From contig DYIB01000005.1 of assembly GCA_020723855.1 (NCBI GenBank), positions 1 to 54,058 of the forward strand: a stretch of DNA of 54,058 nucleotides, read 5' to 3'. The notes under the pieces were generated by a model that was given only the letters and a program-made list of their open reading frames with translations, was not told the DNA's origin and ran no database searches. Position numbers and translations under genes: made by a program. Source of the DNA: Uliginosibacterium gangwonense. Its GTDB lineage: Bacteria > Pseudomonadota > Gammaproteobacteria > Burkholderiales > Rhodocyclaceae. Every line of letters starts with the position of its first letter. Within the stretch, counting starts at the first letter, position 1. Positions 9,090 to 19,979 of this stretch are shown here, piece by piece.

Positions 9090-10439
9090 ATGCGAATTAC
9101 CCAGAAACTGATCGACGCGGCGGCCGCGGCCCTGGAGCGGATGCTCGCTTTCGAGTACCCGGCCGACGCTGTACTGTCCGGCTATTTCCGGGAGCAGCGG
9201 GTGCTGGGGCATCGGGATCGCGGTTTCATCGCCGAGACCACCTTTGCCGTGCTGCGCCGCAAGCGCCTGCTGGGGCACCTGGTGGGCGCCGGGGCCAGCC
9301 CGCGCCAGTTGGTGCTGGCGGCCCTGGTGCGGCTGCAGGGCATCAGCCAGCGGCAACTGGCGGGCGTCGTCTCGGAACAGGAGGCCGAGTGGCTGGCTGC
9401 CCTCAAGAGCGCCACGCCCGGCGACATGAGCCTGGCGGAGCAGACCGACTTCCCCGACTGGCTGGTGGAGCGCCTGCTGGCGCGCATGGATGCGGTCGCC
9501 CTGCTGGAACTGGCGCGGGGCCTCAACCAGGGCGCGCCCCTGGACCTGCGCGTCAATCCCCTCAAGACGACCCGCGAGGACGTGCTCAAGCGTCTGGCCG
9601 AGGACGGCATCGCCGCCGGGCCGGGCGCCTTGGCGCCGCTGGCCATACGGCTGAAGGACAAGCCGGCGCTGCAGCGCCACCCCCTCTATCTGGAGGGGGC
9701 CGTCGAGGTGCAGGACGAAGGCAGCCAACTGCTGGGCCATCTGCTGGCGCCCAGGCGCGGCGAGATGGTGGTGGACTTCTGCGCCGGCGCCGGCGGCAAG
9801 ACCCTGCTCATCGGCGCCCTGATGCGCTCCACCGGCCGGCTGTACGCCTTCGACGTGGCCGACAAGCGGCTCGCCAAGCTGCGCACCCGGGTCGCCCGCG
9901 CCGGGCTGTCCAACGTCTTTCCCGTGGTCATCTCCAGCGAAAACGACGCCCGGGTCAAACGTTTGGCGGGCAAGATCGACCGGGTGCTGGTGGATGCCCC
10001 CTGCAGCGGCCTGGGCACGCTGCGCCGCAATCCCGATCTCAAATGGCGCCAGAGCCCGGAGAGCGTTGCAGAGCTCACGCGCAAACAGCACGACATTCTC
10101 AAGGGCGCCGCCCGGTTGGTGAAGCCGGGCGGGCGCCTGATCTATGCCACATGCAGCATCCTGCCCGAGGAGAACGAGGAAATCGTCGACGGCTTCCTCG
10201 CCACCCACGCCGAGTTCCGGCGGGTGCCGGCGGGAGGCGTGCTGGCCGAGCAGGGCATCGTCCTGGACACCGGCGACGACCTGCGCCTGTATCCCCACCG
10301 CCACGGCACCGACGGCTTCTATGCCGCGGTGCTGGAGCGCAGCGCCAGCGCCAGGCCGGCCAGGCCGGCGCGCTCGCGCCCGGCACGCCGGGCGGCCGCG
10401 TCCCCGCCCGAGGGAGAAGGGGGAGCGGGCGATTCTTGA
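9090..10439 (+). CDS. RsmB/NOP family SAM-dependent RNA m5C methyltransferase
   Basis: The 449-residue protein belongs to the NOL1/NOP2/Sun family, which makes 5-methylcytosine in RNA. The SAM-binding DFCAGAGGKT begins near residue 228, the PC motif is in DAPCSGLGT near 302-310, and the catalytic TC motif is in YATCSILPEE near 352-361. It is probably the 16S rRNA C967 enzyme RsmB or a close relative, but the target base cannot be fixed from sequence. The C-terminus is an Arg/Pro/Ala-rich tail. It starts 19 bp after the DUF3108 gene in the same direction. Confidence 0.9.
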   Translation: MRITQKLIDAAAAALERMLAFEYPADAVLSGYFREQRVLGHRDRGFIAETTFAVLRRKRLLGHLVGAGASPRQLVLAALVRLQGISQRQLAGVVSEQEAEWLAALKSATPGDMSLAEQTDFPDWLVERLLARMDAVALLELARGLNQGAPLDLRVNPLKTTREDVLKRLAEDGIAAGPGALAPLAIRLKDKPALQRHPLYLEGAVEVQDEGSQLLGHLLAPRRGEMVVDFCAGAGGKTLLIGALMRSTGRLYAFDVADKRLAKLRTRVARAGLSNVFPVVISSENDARVKRLAGKIDRVLVDAPCSGLGTLRRNPDLKWRQSPESVAELTRKQHDILKGAARLVKPGGRLIYATCSILPEENEEIVDGFLATHAEFRRVPAGGVLAEQGIVLDTGDDLRLYPHRHGTDGFYAAVLERSASARPARPARSRPARRAAASPPEGEGGAGDS

Positions 10440-10502
10440 TGCGGGTCATAGGGCCGGCGGTGCCGGCGCGCTAGGCTGGATCTCCCCATCCAGGAGACTG
10501 TC

Positions 10503-11111
10503 ATGCGCTACCCGGAATTCTTCGACCAGGTCCCCTCAATCACCTTTTATGACCCGCTCGCCGAGTTTCTCGGCGCCGCCGAGGGCGGCCGCATGGAGTA
10601 CCGCTACGCCGATGCGGTGAAGCTGGCGGGCCATTCCTGCCCCACCATCGCCTCGGCCTATCTCATGACGGGCAAGGCCCTGCAGGCCCTCTATCCCGAT
10701 ACCCTGCCGGAGCGCGGCGCGGTGCGGGCCCGGTTCCGCCAGGCCGCCACCGCCGGCGTGACCGGCGTCATCGCCAACGTGGTCACTCTGCTCACGGGCG
10801 CCACCGCCGACACGGGCTTCAAGGGCATCGCCGGCCGCTTCGAGCGGCGCAACCTGCTGTCCTTCGGCGCCGACATCGGCGGCGAGATCCGCTTCACCCG
10901 GCTCGATTCGGGCGCCGCCGTCGATGTTTCCGCCGATTTGAGCAAGATCCCCGCCGCGGCCGAAATGCGCAGCCTCATGGGGCTGTGCCTGAGCGGTGAG
11001 GCCACGGCGCAGCAGGCCCAGGAATTCGGCCGCCTGTGGCAGGAGCGCGTGCGCTCGCTGCTGCTGGATTTCCGCGACGACCCCCAGGTCATCGTCGTCC
11101 GCCCCGTCTGA
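10503..11111 (+). CDS. FmdE-like protein (formylmethanofuran dehydrogenase subunit E family)
   Basis: A 202-residue protein with a GHSCPTIASAYL segment near residue 43. It corresponds to the GHxCP motif of the FmdE family, which is widespread outside methanogens and often metal-binding. No methanofuran enzymes are encoded nearby, so the true role is unknown. An inverted repeat CTGGAT/ATCCAG (10476-10493) sits directly over the AGGAG ribosome site and could influence translation. The gene is the last before the SUF promoter region. Confidence 0.65.
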   Translation: MRYPEFFDQVPSITFYDPLAEFLGAAEGGRMEYRYADAVKLAGHSCPTIASAYLMTGKALQALYPDTLPERGAVRARFRQAATAGVTGVIANVVTLLTGATADTGFKGIAGRFERRNLLSFGADIGGEIRFTRLDSGAAVDVSADLSKIPAAAEMRSLMGLCLSGEATAQQAQEFGRLWQERVRSLLLDFRDDPQVIVVRPV

Positions 11112-11143
11112 TGCCGCTCTGCCGGGAGCTTCCGGTTTTCGCG

Positions 11144-11185
11144 TTGACACATACCGTACTAAAACAGTACTATTTGCCCGTACTA
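11144..11185 (+). promoter_or_regulatory. Promoter and putative Rrf2-type operator of the SUF operon
   Basis: A perfect TTGACA (11144-11149) is followed 18 bp later by TACTAT (11168-11173), a plausible sigma-70 promoter. The interval contains an exact inverted repeat GTACT-aaaac-AGTAC (11156-11170) and a third GTACTA at 11180-11185. The repeat overlaps the spacer and -10, where a repressor would act. The Rrf2 regulator encoded 230 bp downstream is the obvious candidate. Binding itself is inference. Confidence 0.6.
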
Positions 11186-11213
11186 TCCCGACCACAACAG
11201 AGTGAAGAAGGAA

Positions 11214-11399
11214 ATGGAAGCCAACAAACCGATCGACCGGTTCCTGGTCTTGTCGGCCAAGTATCTGGGTCTTGCCGCGGCGGTTCACCAGACTGCCAAG
11301 GCGCAGGCGCAAGTGCCGGGCCATGGGCCGCAGCGGGATGTGCCGCGGCTGCCCGCGGCAGGGAACGACCGACCGCTTTGTTGCGCTTGTTTTGAGTAA
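11214..11399 (+). CDS. Possible small leader ORF upstream of the SUF regulator (61 aa)
   Basis: The ATG at 11214 follows a GAAGGAA ribosome-like site, and the frame ends 9 bp before the regulator start. The first third looks protein-like; the rest is Pro/Arg/Gly-rich and may be noncoding. Inside it, TGCCGCGG/CCGCGGCA (11341-11360) forms a perfect 8-bp hairpin with a 4-base loop. The stretch could be an untranslated leader rather than a gene. I do not recognise the product. Confidence 0.25.
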   Translation: MEANKPIDRFLVLSAKYLGLAAAVHQTAKAQAQVPGHGPQRDVPRLPAAGNDRPLCCACFE

Positions 11400-11408
11400 G
11401 GAGTCCCG

Positions 11409-11867
11409 ATGCTGCGCATCAGCAAGCTCGCCGACTACGGCACCATGGTGCTGGCCTACATGGGCCGGCGCCCGGACAAACTGTGCAGTGCCGCCGAGAT
11501 CGCCGATGCGCTGCATCTGGGCCAACCCACCGTCAGCAAGATATTGAAGACCCTGGCGCGGCGGCACCTGCTGCTCGCCTTCCGCGGCACCAACGGCGGC
11601 TATACCCTGGCCCGGACGCCGGAACTCATCTCCATCGCCGAGATCATCGATGCCATGGAAGACCAGCCCTTCGGCCTCACCGAATGCAGCGCGCTGGAGG
11701 GGCTATGCATACAGGAAGAGAGCTGCCTGATCCGGGCCAACTGGAAGCGCATCAACGTGGTGGTGCGGCACGCGCTGGAGGGGGTATCCCTGGCGGACAT
11801 GATCGGCCCGCCGCCGGCATCCGGCGGCAAGGCCACGGTGGTGCCCCTGCGGCGGCAGGCGGGTTGA
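11409..11867 (+). CDS. Rrf2 family SUF system Fe-S assembly regulator
   Basis: The 152-residue protein has an N-terminal winged helix (about 1-65, with PTVSKILKTLARR) and three cysteines in a CX6CX5C arrangement near residues 97-110. It matches the Fe-S-ligating cysteines of IscR-type proteins. Such regulators sense cluster supply and repress or activate SUF genes. It is the first secure gene of the operon, 40 bp before sufB, and the GTACT repeats in the promoter are its likely operator. An IscR-like role is well supported by context; the DNA site is not proven. Confidence 0.92.
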   Translation: MLRISKLADYGTMVLAYMGRRPDKLCSAAEIADALHLGQPTVSKILKTLARRHLLLAFRGTNGGYTLARTPELISIAEIIDAMEDQPFGLTECSALEGLCIQEESCLIRANWKRINVVVRHALEGVSLADMIGPPPASGGKATVVPLRRQAG

Positions 11868-11907
11868 TTTTATGACGACAACAGAGCAGCAGGATTAGAG
11901 ACAAGCT

Positions 11908-13353
<1,446 letters not shown>

Positions 13354-13366
13354 GGAAAAGAGAGAC

Positions 13367-14146
13367 ATGAGCCTATTGACCATCAAGAATCTTCAGGCCG
13401 CGGTGGACGGCAAACAAATCCTGCGCGGCATCGACCTGGACGTGCAGCCGGGCGAGGTGCACGCCATCATGGGGCCCAACGGCTCCGGCAAGAGCACGCT
13501 CGCCCAGGTGCTGGCGGGGCGCGAGGACTACCAGGCGGTGAGCGGCGAGGTGCTGTACCAGGGCAAGGATCTGCTCGCGCTGTCCACCGAGGAGCGGGCG
13601 CGCGAGGGCATCTTCCTCGCCTTCCAGTACCCGGTCGAGATTCCCGGCGTGTCCAACGTCTACCTGCTCAAGGCGGCGGTCAATGCCATCCGCAAGCACC
13701 GGGGCCAGCCGGAACTGGACGCGGTGGAGTTCCTGCAACTGGTCAAGGCGCGCATGAAGTCCATGAAGATGGGCGAGGAATTCCTCTACCGCTCCGTGAA
13801 CGAAGGCTTCTCCGGCGGCGAGAAGAAGCGCAACGAGGTGCTGCAGATGGCCCTGCTGGAGCCCCGGCTCGCCATCCTGGACGAAACCGACTCGGGCCTG
13901 GACATCGATGCCCTGAAGATCGTCGCCGAGGGCGTGAACAGCCTGCGCAGCCCGGAGCGGGCCATGATTGTCATCACCCACTACCAGCGCCTGCTGGAAT
14001 ACATCGTGCCGGACTATGTGCATGTGCTGTCGCGCGGCCGCATCGTGAAGTCGGGCGGGCGCGAGCTGGCCCTGGAGCTGGAAGAGAAGGGCTATGCCTG
14101 GATCGAGGGCGGCAAGGCCGGAGCAGCGGCTGGAGCGGTGCGATGA
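13367..14146 (+). CDS. sufC: Fe-S assembly ATPase SufC
   Basis: SufC is the ABC-type ATPase that drives conformational change in SufBCD. The 259-residue protein has Walker A GPNGSGKST (36-44), the SufC-type signature FSGGEKKR (148-155) and Walker B LAILDETDSGLD just after. It is soluble, with no membrane partner. Its stop overlaps the sufD start by 4 bp (ATGA), indicating translational coupling. Confidence 0.98.
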   Translation: MSLLTIKNLQAAVDGKQILRGIDLDVQPGEVHAIMGPNGSGKSTLAQVLAGREDYQAVSGEVLYQGKDLLALSTEERAREGIFLAFQYPVEIPGVSNVYLLKAAVNAIRKHRGQPELDAVEFLQLVKARMKSMKMGEEFLYRSVNEGFSGGEKKRNEVLQMALLEPRLAILDETDSGLDIDALKIVAEGVNSLRSPERAMIVITHYQRLLEYIVPDYVHVLSRGRIVKSGGRELALELEEKGYAWIEGGKAGAAAGAVR

Positions 14147-15452
14147 ATGAAACCATAGAACGCTACGTCGCGGAATTCCGGGCGCAGGCGACGCGCCTGC
14201 CCGGGGCGCGGCTGCCGTGGCTGGCCGCGGCCCGCGAGGGCGCCATCGAGCGTTTCGCCCGGCAGGGCTTCCCCACCTTGCGCGACGAGGCCTGGAAATA
14301 CACCGCCCTGGGGCCGATCGAGAAGAAGGTCTTCCCCTTGGCCCAGGCCGACCTGGGCAAGGTGAGCGAGGTGGGCGCGTGGCTGCTGGAGGACGTGCCC
14401 CACCGCCTGGTGTTCGTGGACGGCCGCTATGCGCCGGCCCTGTCGCGCGTGGGGGCGCTACCGGCGCCGTCCCTGGCAGACAGCCTGGCCGAGGTGCTGG
14501 CCCGCGCTCCCCATCTGGCCGAGCCTTACCTGAGGGAGGCCCCGGCGGCGGGTGCCTTCGTTGAACTGAATACCGCCTTCATGGCCGACGGCGCCTTCGT
14601 GCAAGTGGGCGAGGGCGTGATCGTGGAAGAGCCCATCCACCTGCTGTTCGTGAGCACGACGGCGGGCTGCGTCAGCCATCCGCGCAACCTGGTCGTGGCG
14701 GCGGACGGCGCCGCCGTTACGGTGGTGGAGCACTACGTGGCCCTGGGCGGGGGCGGCTACTTCACCAACGCCGTGACCCAGATCGCCGCCGGCCGCGGCG
14801 CGCGCGTCGAGCACTACAAGGTGCAGCAGGAGAACGTGAAGGCCTTCCACATCGCCACCGTCGTCGCCCGGCAGGAGGCCGGCAGCCGCTTCGACTCCCA
14901 TTCCCTGTCCCTGGGGGCGGAGCTGGCGCGCAACGACATCGCCACGCGCTTCGACGGCACCGGTTGCGAGACCACCCTCAACGGCCTGTACGTGGTCGCC
15001 GGGCGCCAGCACGTGGATCACCACACGACCATAGACCATGCCCGGCCCCGGGGCACCAGCCGCGAGTTCTACCGGGGCATCCTGGACGACAGGGCGCGCG
15101 CCGTGTTCACGGGGCGCATCGTGGTGCACAAGGACGCCCAGAAGACCGATGCCGGGCAGATCAACCACAACCTGCTGCTGTCCCGGGACGCGGAAGTGGA
15201 CACCCGGCCGCAACTGGAGATCTACGCCGACGATGTCAAGTGCAGCCACGGCGCCACCGTCGGGCAGCTCGATGACAACATGCTGTTCTACCTGCGCACC
15301 CGCGGCCTGGAAGAGGGCCATGCGCGCGACCTGCTGACTTACGCCTTCGCCGCCGAGGTGCTGGAGCGCATCCGCATCCGCAGCCTGCGCAACCGCACCG
15401 AGCGGCTGATGGTCGAGCGCATGGCCGAAGCCGAGAGACTGAAGGAACTGGT

Positions 15453-15456
<4 letters not shown>
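14143..15456 (+). CDS. sufD: Fe-S assembly protein SufD
   Basis: SufD is the SufB paralogue in the SufBC2D complex. The 437-residue product shares the beta-helix core. Its C-terminal region contains CSHGATVGQLDDNMLFYLR, a hallmark in which the conserved His takes part in cluster assembly. The start overlaps the sufC stop by 4 bp, and its own stop overlaps sufS by 4 bp, so sufC-D-S are tightly coupled. Confidence 0.97.
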
Positions 15457-16715
<1,259 letters not shown>

Positions 16716-16720
16716 GATAT

Positions 16721-17173
16721 ATGAGTGATACGGGCGATCTGCGAGAGCTTTACCAGGAAGTCATCTTCGACCACAACCGCCATCCGCGCAATTTCGGCAG
16801 GCTGGCCGATGCCAACCGGGTGGCCGAGGGGCACAACCCGCTGTGTGGCGATAACGTCACGGTGTATCTCAAGCTGGAAGGCGGCCGGGTCGCCGACGTG
16901 AAGTTCGAGGGCCAGGGCTGCGCCATTTCCACCGCCTCGGCTTCCCTCATGAGCGAGGCGGTCAAGGGCCGGCCGGTGGAGGAAGTGGAGAAGCTGTTCC
17001 GCTCCTTCCACGCCATGATCGTGGACGACAATGTGGCACCCGAAGACCTGGGCAAGCTGGAGGTGCTATCGGGCGTCAAGGAATTCCCCGTGCGCGTGAA
17101 GTGCGCCACGCTGCCCTGGCATACCCTGCACAACGCGCTGCTCGGCAAGCACGAGGCGGCGACCACGGAGTGA
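16721..17173 (+). CDS. sufU: SufU/IscU-type Fe-S scaffold or sulfur acceptor
   Basis: The 150-residue protein has three conserved cysteines: C42 (in LCGD), C67 (in GQGCAIS) and C128 (in VKCATLPW). This is the SufU arrangement of zinc or cluster ligands plus Asp44. SufU takes persulfide sulfur from SufS. I chose the ATG at 16721, which has a GGTGAG ribosome site overlapping the sufS stop; a GTG at 16712 is the alternative. The spacer between C67 and C128 is of SufU rather than IscU length. Confidence 0.93.
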   Translation: MSDTGDLRELYQEVIFDHNRHPRNFGRLADANRVAEGHNPLCGDNVTVYLKLEGGRVADVKFEGQGCAISTASASLMSEAVKGRPVEEVEKLFRSFHAMIVDDNVAPEDLGKLEVLSGVKEFPVRVKCATLPWHTLHNALLGKHEAATTE

Positions 17174-17179
17174 CCGGCC

Positions 17180-17734
17180 ATGCGTGATGTCGAAGAAGTC
17201 ATCCTCACGCGCGACGTGCCCGCCGCCCTGGTGCCCTGGGGCACGACCGTGACCCTGAAGGCGGGCGACCCTGTGCAGATCACCCAGCAACTGGGCGGCA
17301 GCTTCACCGTGGTGTGCGAAGGCAGCATGTACCGCATCGAAGGCAAGGACGCCGATGCCCTGGGCAAGGAGGTGTCCACCCGCGAGGAAAATGCCGGCGA
17401 GGTGGACACTACGCTGGAGGAAATAGAGGCCGCCGCATGGGCCCAGATGGCCAGCTGCTACGATCCGGAGATTCCCATCGACATCGTCGAGCTGGGCCTG
17501 GTCTACGAGTGCATGGTGACGCCGCTGGAAGAGGGCAAGCGCTACCGGGTCGACGTGAAGATGACCCTCACCGCACCCGGTTGCGGCATGGGCGCTTTTC
17601 TCACCCAGGAGGTACGGGACAAGCTGCTGTCCATCCCAGGGGTGGCCGAGGCCAACGTGGAATTGGTGTGGGAGCCGCCCTGGAACCGGGATATGATGAG
17701 CGAAGCCGCCAAGCTGGAAGCGGGGATGCTGTAG
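17180..17734 (+). CDS. sufT: Putative Fe-S cluster assembly protein SufT (DUF59/MIP18 domain)
   Basis: The 184-residue protein has an N-terminal extension of about 80 residues, seen in betaproteobacterial SufT, then a DUF59 domain (from about residue 88). The domain contains MASCYDPEIPIDIVELGLVY and a TAPGCGMG motif, whose cysteine is the likely functional residue. SufT-like proteins help mature Fe-S enzymes under high demand. It starts 6 bp after sufU. Assignment is by domain and operon position. Confidence 0.93.
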   Translation: MRDVEEVILTRDVPAALVPWGTTVTLKAGDPVQITQQLGGSFTVVCEGSMYRIEGKDADALGKEVSTREENAGEVDTTLEEIEAAAWAQMASCYDPEIPIDIVELGLVYECMVTPLEEGKRYRVDVKMTLTAPGCGMGAFLTQEVRDKLLSIPGVAEANVELVWEPPWNRDMMSEAAKLEAGML

Positions 17735-17744
17735 TCAGTCCGTT

Positions 17745-18068
17745 ATGACCGAGCCGACGGAATGGATAGACGTGGCCGCCGAGGGGGAGATCCCTCCCGG
17801 CGGCTTCTGTACCGTGGATTGGGGACGCACCTCCATCGCCGTGATCAACGCGGACGGTGCCTACTACGCCATCGAGGACTTGTGCACCCACGAGGAGGAA
17901 GTCCTGACCAACGGCGACATCGAGGGCGACGAGATCGTCTGCTGCCGCCACGGGGCCCGCTTCTCCCTCAAGACCGGCGCCGCCCTGACGCCTCCCGCCT
18001 ACGAGCCGGTGCAGACCTTTCCCGTGCGCGTGCGCGACGGGCGGGTGGAGGTGGGGGTGCCCGAATAG
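17745..18068 (+). CDS. Rieske-type [2Fe-2S] ferredoxin subunit
   Basis: A 107-residue Rieske domain with C47-x-H49 and C66-x2-H69 as cluster ligands, matching the soluble ferredoxins of non-haem iron oxygenase systems. As the last gene of the SUF operon, 10 bp after sufT, it may be an electron donor in cluster assembly or just a cotranscribed ferredoxin. No oxygenase subunit is nearby, so the usual product name should not be taken literally. Confidence 0.92.
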   Translation: MTEPTEWIDVAAEGEIPPGGFCTVDWGRTSIAVINADGAYYAIEDLCTHEEEVLTNGDIEGDEIVCCRHGARFSLKTGAALTPPAYEPVQTFPVRVRDGRVEVGVPE

Positions 18069-18103
18069 GCTAGAATCGCGGCTTTCCGTTACGTGATGCC
18101 GCC

Positions 18104-18688
18104 TTGAGCTTCCGCCTGCCGCGCCCGGCCGTCCTGTTTCTTGCCCTGTCCCTGTGGGGTGGCGCCCGGGCTTTCGACGCCCCGCCATCGAGCGCCATCA
18201 AGGCCACGGGCACGGTGGAAGTCGCCTTCTCCCCTTGGGACGATCCGGAAGCCGCGCTCATCCGGCTGATCCAATCCGCCAAGCGCTCCATCCGCATCCA
18301 GGCTTACCTGTTCACCAGCCGCCCCCTCGCCCGCGCCCTGCTGGATGCCCACTCGCGCGGCGTGGCGGTCGAGGTGCTGGCCGACGCAGAGCAGACGGCG
18401 CGCGGCGACAACAGCCAGATTCCGCTGCTCGCCATGGCCGGCATCCCGGTCCATGTCGAAGTGCGTTATGCGGCGGCCCATAATAAAATCCTCATCGTCG
18501 ATGCGGAATTGCCCGGCGCCGCGGTGGCCACCGGCTCCTTCAACTTCACCTATTCGGCCCAGGCGCGCAACGCGGAGAACCTGCTCATCCTGCGCGGCAA
18601 CCGCAAACTGGTGCGCACCTACCTGGACAACTGGCAGCGCCATCGCCTTGACGCCGTACCCTATGCCGAAGCGGTATTGACGAAATAA
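18104..18688 (+). CDS. Phospholipase D family protein (single HKD, Nuc-like, exported)
   Basis: The 194-residue protein has a signal peptide (about 1-23) and one HKD motif, H126-x-K128-x4-D133, followed by GSFNFTYSAQARNAENL. This is the layout of the small PLD-superfamily nucleases such as Nuc, which dimerise to form an active site. A TTG at 18104 is the only usable start because nearby ATG and GTG codons run into a stop. The product is probably a periplasmic nuclease or phosphodiesterase. The MscS gene follows directly. Confidence 0.85.
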   Translation: MSFRLPRPAVLFLALSLWGGARAFDAPPSSAIKATGTVEVAFSPWDDPEAALIRLIQSAKRSIRIQAYLFTSRPLARALLDAHSRGVAVEVLADAEQTARGDNSQIPLLAMAGIPVHVEVRYAAAHNKILIVDAELPGAAVATGSFNFTYSAQARNAENLLILRGNRKLVRTYLDNWQRHRLDAVPYAEAVLTK

Positions 18689-18689
18689 C

Positions 18690-19976
18690 GTGCAAAACCA
18701 CGAGTTGCGCAATCTGCTGAGCGTATTCATCACCAACTTTCAGCGCGTGGACGTGCTGTGGCAGCTCGCCGCCCTGGCGTTGTGCCTGGCGCTCGCCTGG
18801 CTGCTGACGCGGCTGCTGCGCCGCAAGCACCTGCCCGTGGGCGGCGCCTGGGAGGCGGGGCGGCGCGGCCTCAACCGCGTGCTGTTCCCCCTGATTGCGC
18901 TGCTGCTGCTCATGGTCGCGCGCGAAGTGGTGCGGCAACGCTACCAGGTGAATCTGCTCAATATCGCCGTGCCGCTGCTGATCTCCTGGGCGGTCATCCG
19001 CATGGTGGTGTTCGCCCTGCGCCACGCCTTCGCACCGTCCGGCTGGCTGGCGGCCTTCGAGCGCATCATCGCCCTGGTGGTGTGGGCCGTGGTGGCCCTG
19101 CACATCGTCGGCCTGCTGCCGGAGATCATCGACGGGCTGGAGGCCATCACCTTCTCCGTAGGCAAGCAGAAGCTGTCGGTATGGCTGCTGCTGCAGGGCG
19201 CTTTCGTGGTCCTGACCACGCTGCTGGTGGCCCTGTGGATCGGCGGCGTGCTGGACGACCGCCTGATGCGTGCCGAGGGCATGGACGCCAGCCTGCGGGT
19301 GGTGCTGGCACGCCTGGGCAAGGCGGTGCTGATGCTGGTGGCCATCCTCATCAGCCTGCCCATGGTAGGCATCGATCTCACCACCCTGTCGGTGTTCGGC
19401 GGCGCCTTGGGTGTGGGCCTGGGCTTCGGCCTGCAGAAAATCGCCAGCAACTACGTTTCCGGCTTCATCATCCTGCTGGACCGCTCCATCCGCATGGGCA
19501 ACATGATCACCGTGGACAGGTATTCCGGCCAGGTCATGCAGATCACCACCCGTTACACGGTGCTGCGCGCCCTGAGCGGGGTGGAAGCCATCGTGCCCAA
19601 CGAGGTGCTGGTGAGCAGCGTGGTGCAGAACGAGACCTATACCAATCCCCAGGTGCGCCAGTCGGTGCAGGTGCAGGTGAGCTATGCCGCCGACCCGGAG
19701 CGCGCCATGGCCATTCTGGTGGAGGTGGCGCGCAGACATCCGCGCGTGCTGGCGGACCCGGAGCCCAAGGCTTTCCTGGTGCGCTTCGCCGACTCGGGCG
19801 TGGACCTGGAACTGGGCTTCTGGATCGGCGATCCCCAGGAGGGAACGCTGGGCGTGCGCTCCGACCTCAACCTGGAAATCTGGCGCGCCTTCAAGGCGGC
19901 CGGCATCGAGATTCCCTTCCCTCAGCGTGACGTGCGCATCATTCGCGCCCGCGCCAGGCAGGAGAGCGAGACCTGA
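18690..19976 (+). CDS. MscS family mechanosensitive ion channel
   Basis: The 428-residue membrane protein starts at a GTG and has about five hydrophobic segments before the conserved pore helix and beta domain. The segment around 235-270 includes GGALGVGLGFGLQKIASNY and the DRSIRMGNMI stretch typical of MscS/MscK family members. It would release solutes on hypo-osmotic shock. It is longer than E. coli MscS (286 residues) because of extra N-terminal helices. The upstream PLD gene ends at the preceding base pair, and ackA starts 3 bp downstream. Confidence 0.92.
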   Translation: MQNHELRNLLSVFITNFQRVDVLWQLAALALCLALAWLLTRLLRRKHLPVGGAWEAGRRGLNRVLFPLIALLLLMVAREVVRQRYQVNLLNIAVPLLISWAVIRMVVFALRHAFAPSGWLAAFERIIALVVWAVVALHIVGLLPEIIDGLEAITFSVGKQKLSVWLLLQGAFVVLTTLLVALWIGGVLDDRLMRAEGMDASLRVVLARLGKAVLMLVAILISLPMVGIDLTTLSVFGGALGVGLGFGLQKIASNYVSGFIILLDRSIRMGNMITVDRYSGQVMQITTRYTVLRALSGVEAIVPNEVLVSSVVQNETYTNPQVRQSVQVQVSYAADPERAMAILVEVARRHPRVLADPEPKAFLVRFADSGVDLELGFWIGDPQEGTLGVRSDLNLEIWRAFKAAGIEIPFPQRDVRIIRARARQESET

Positions 19977-19979
19977 TCC

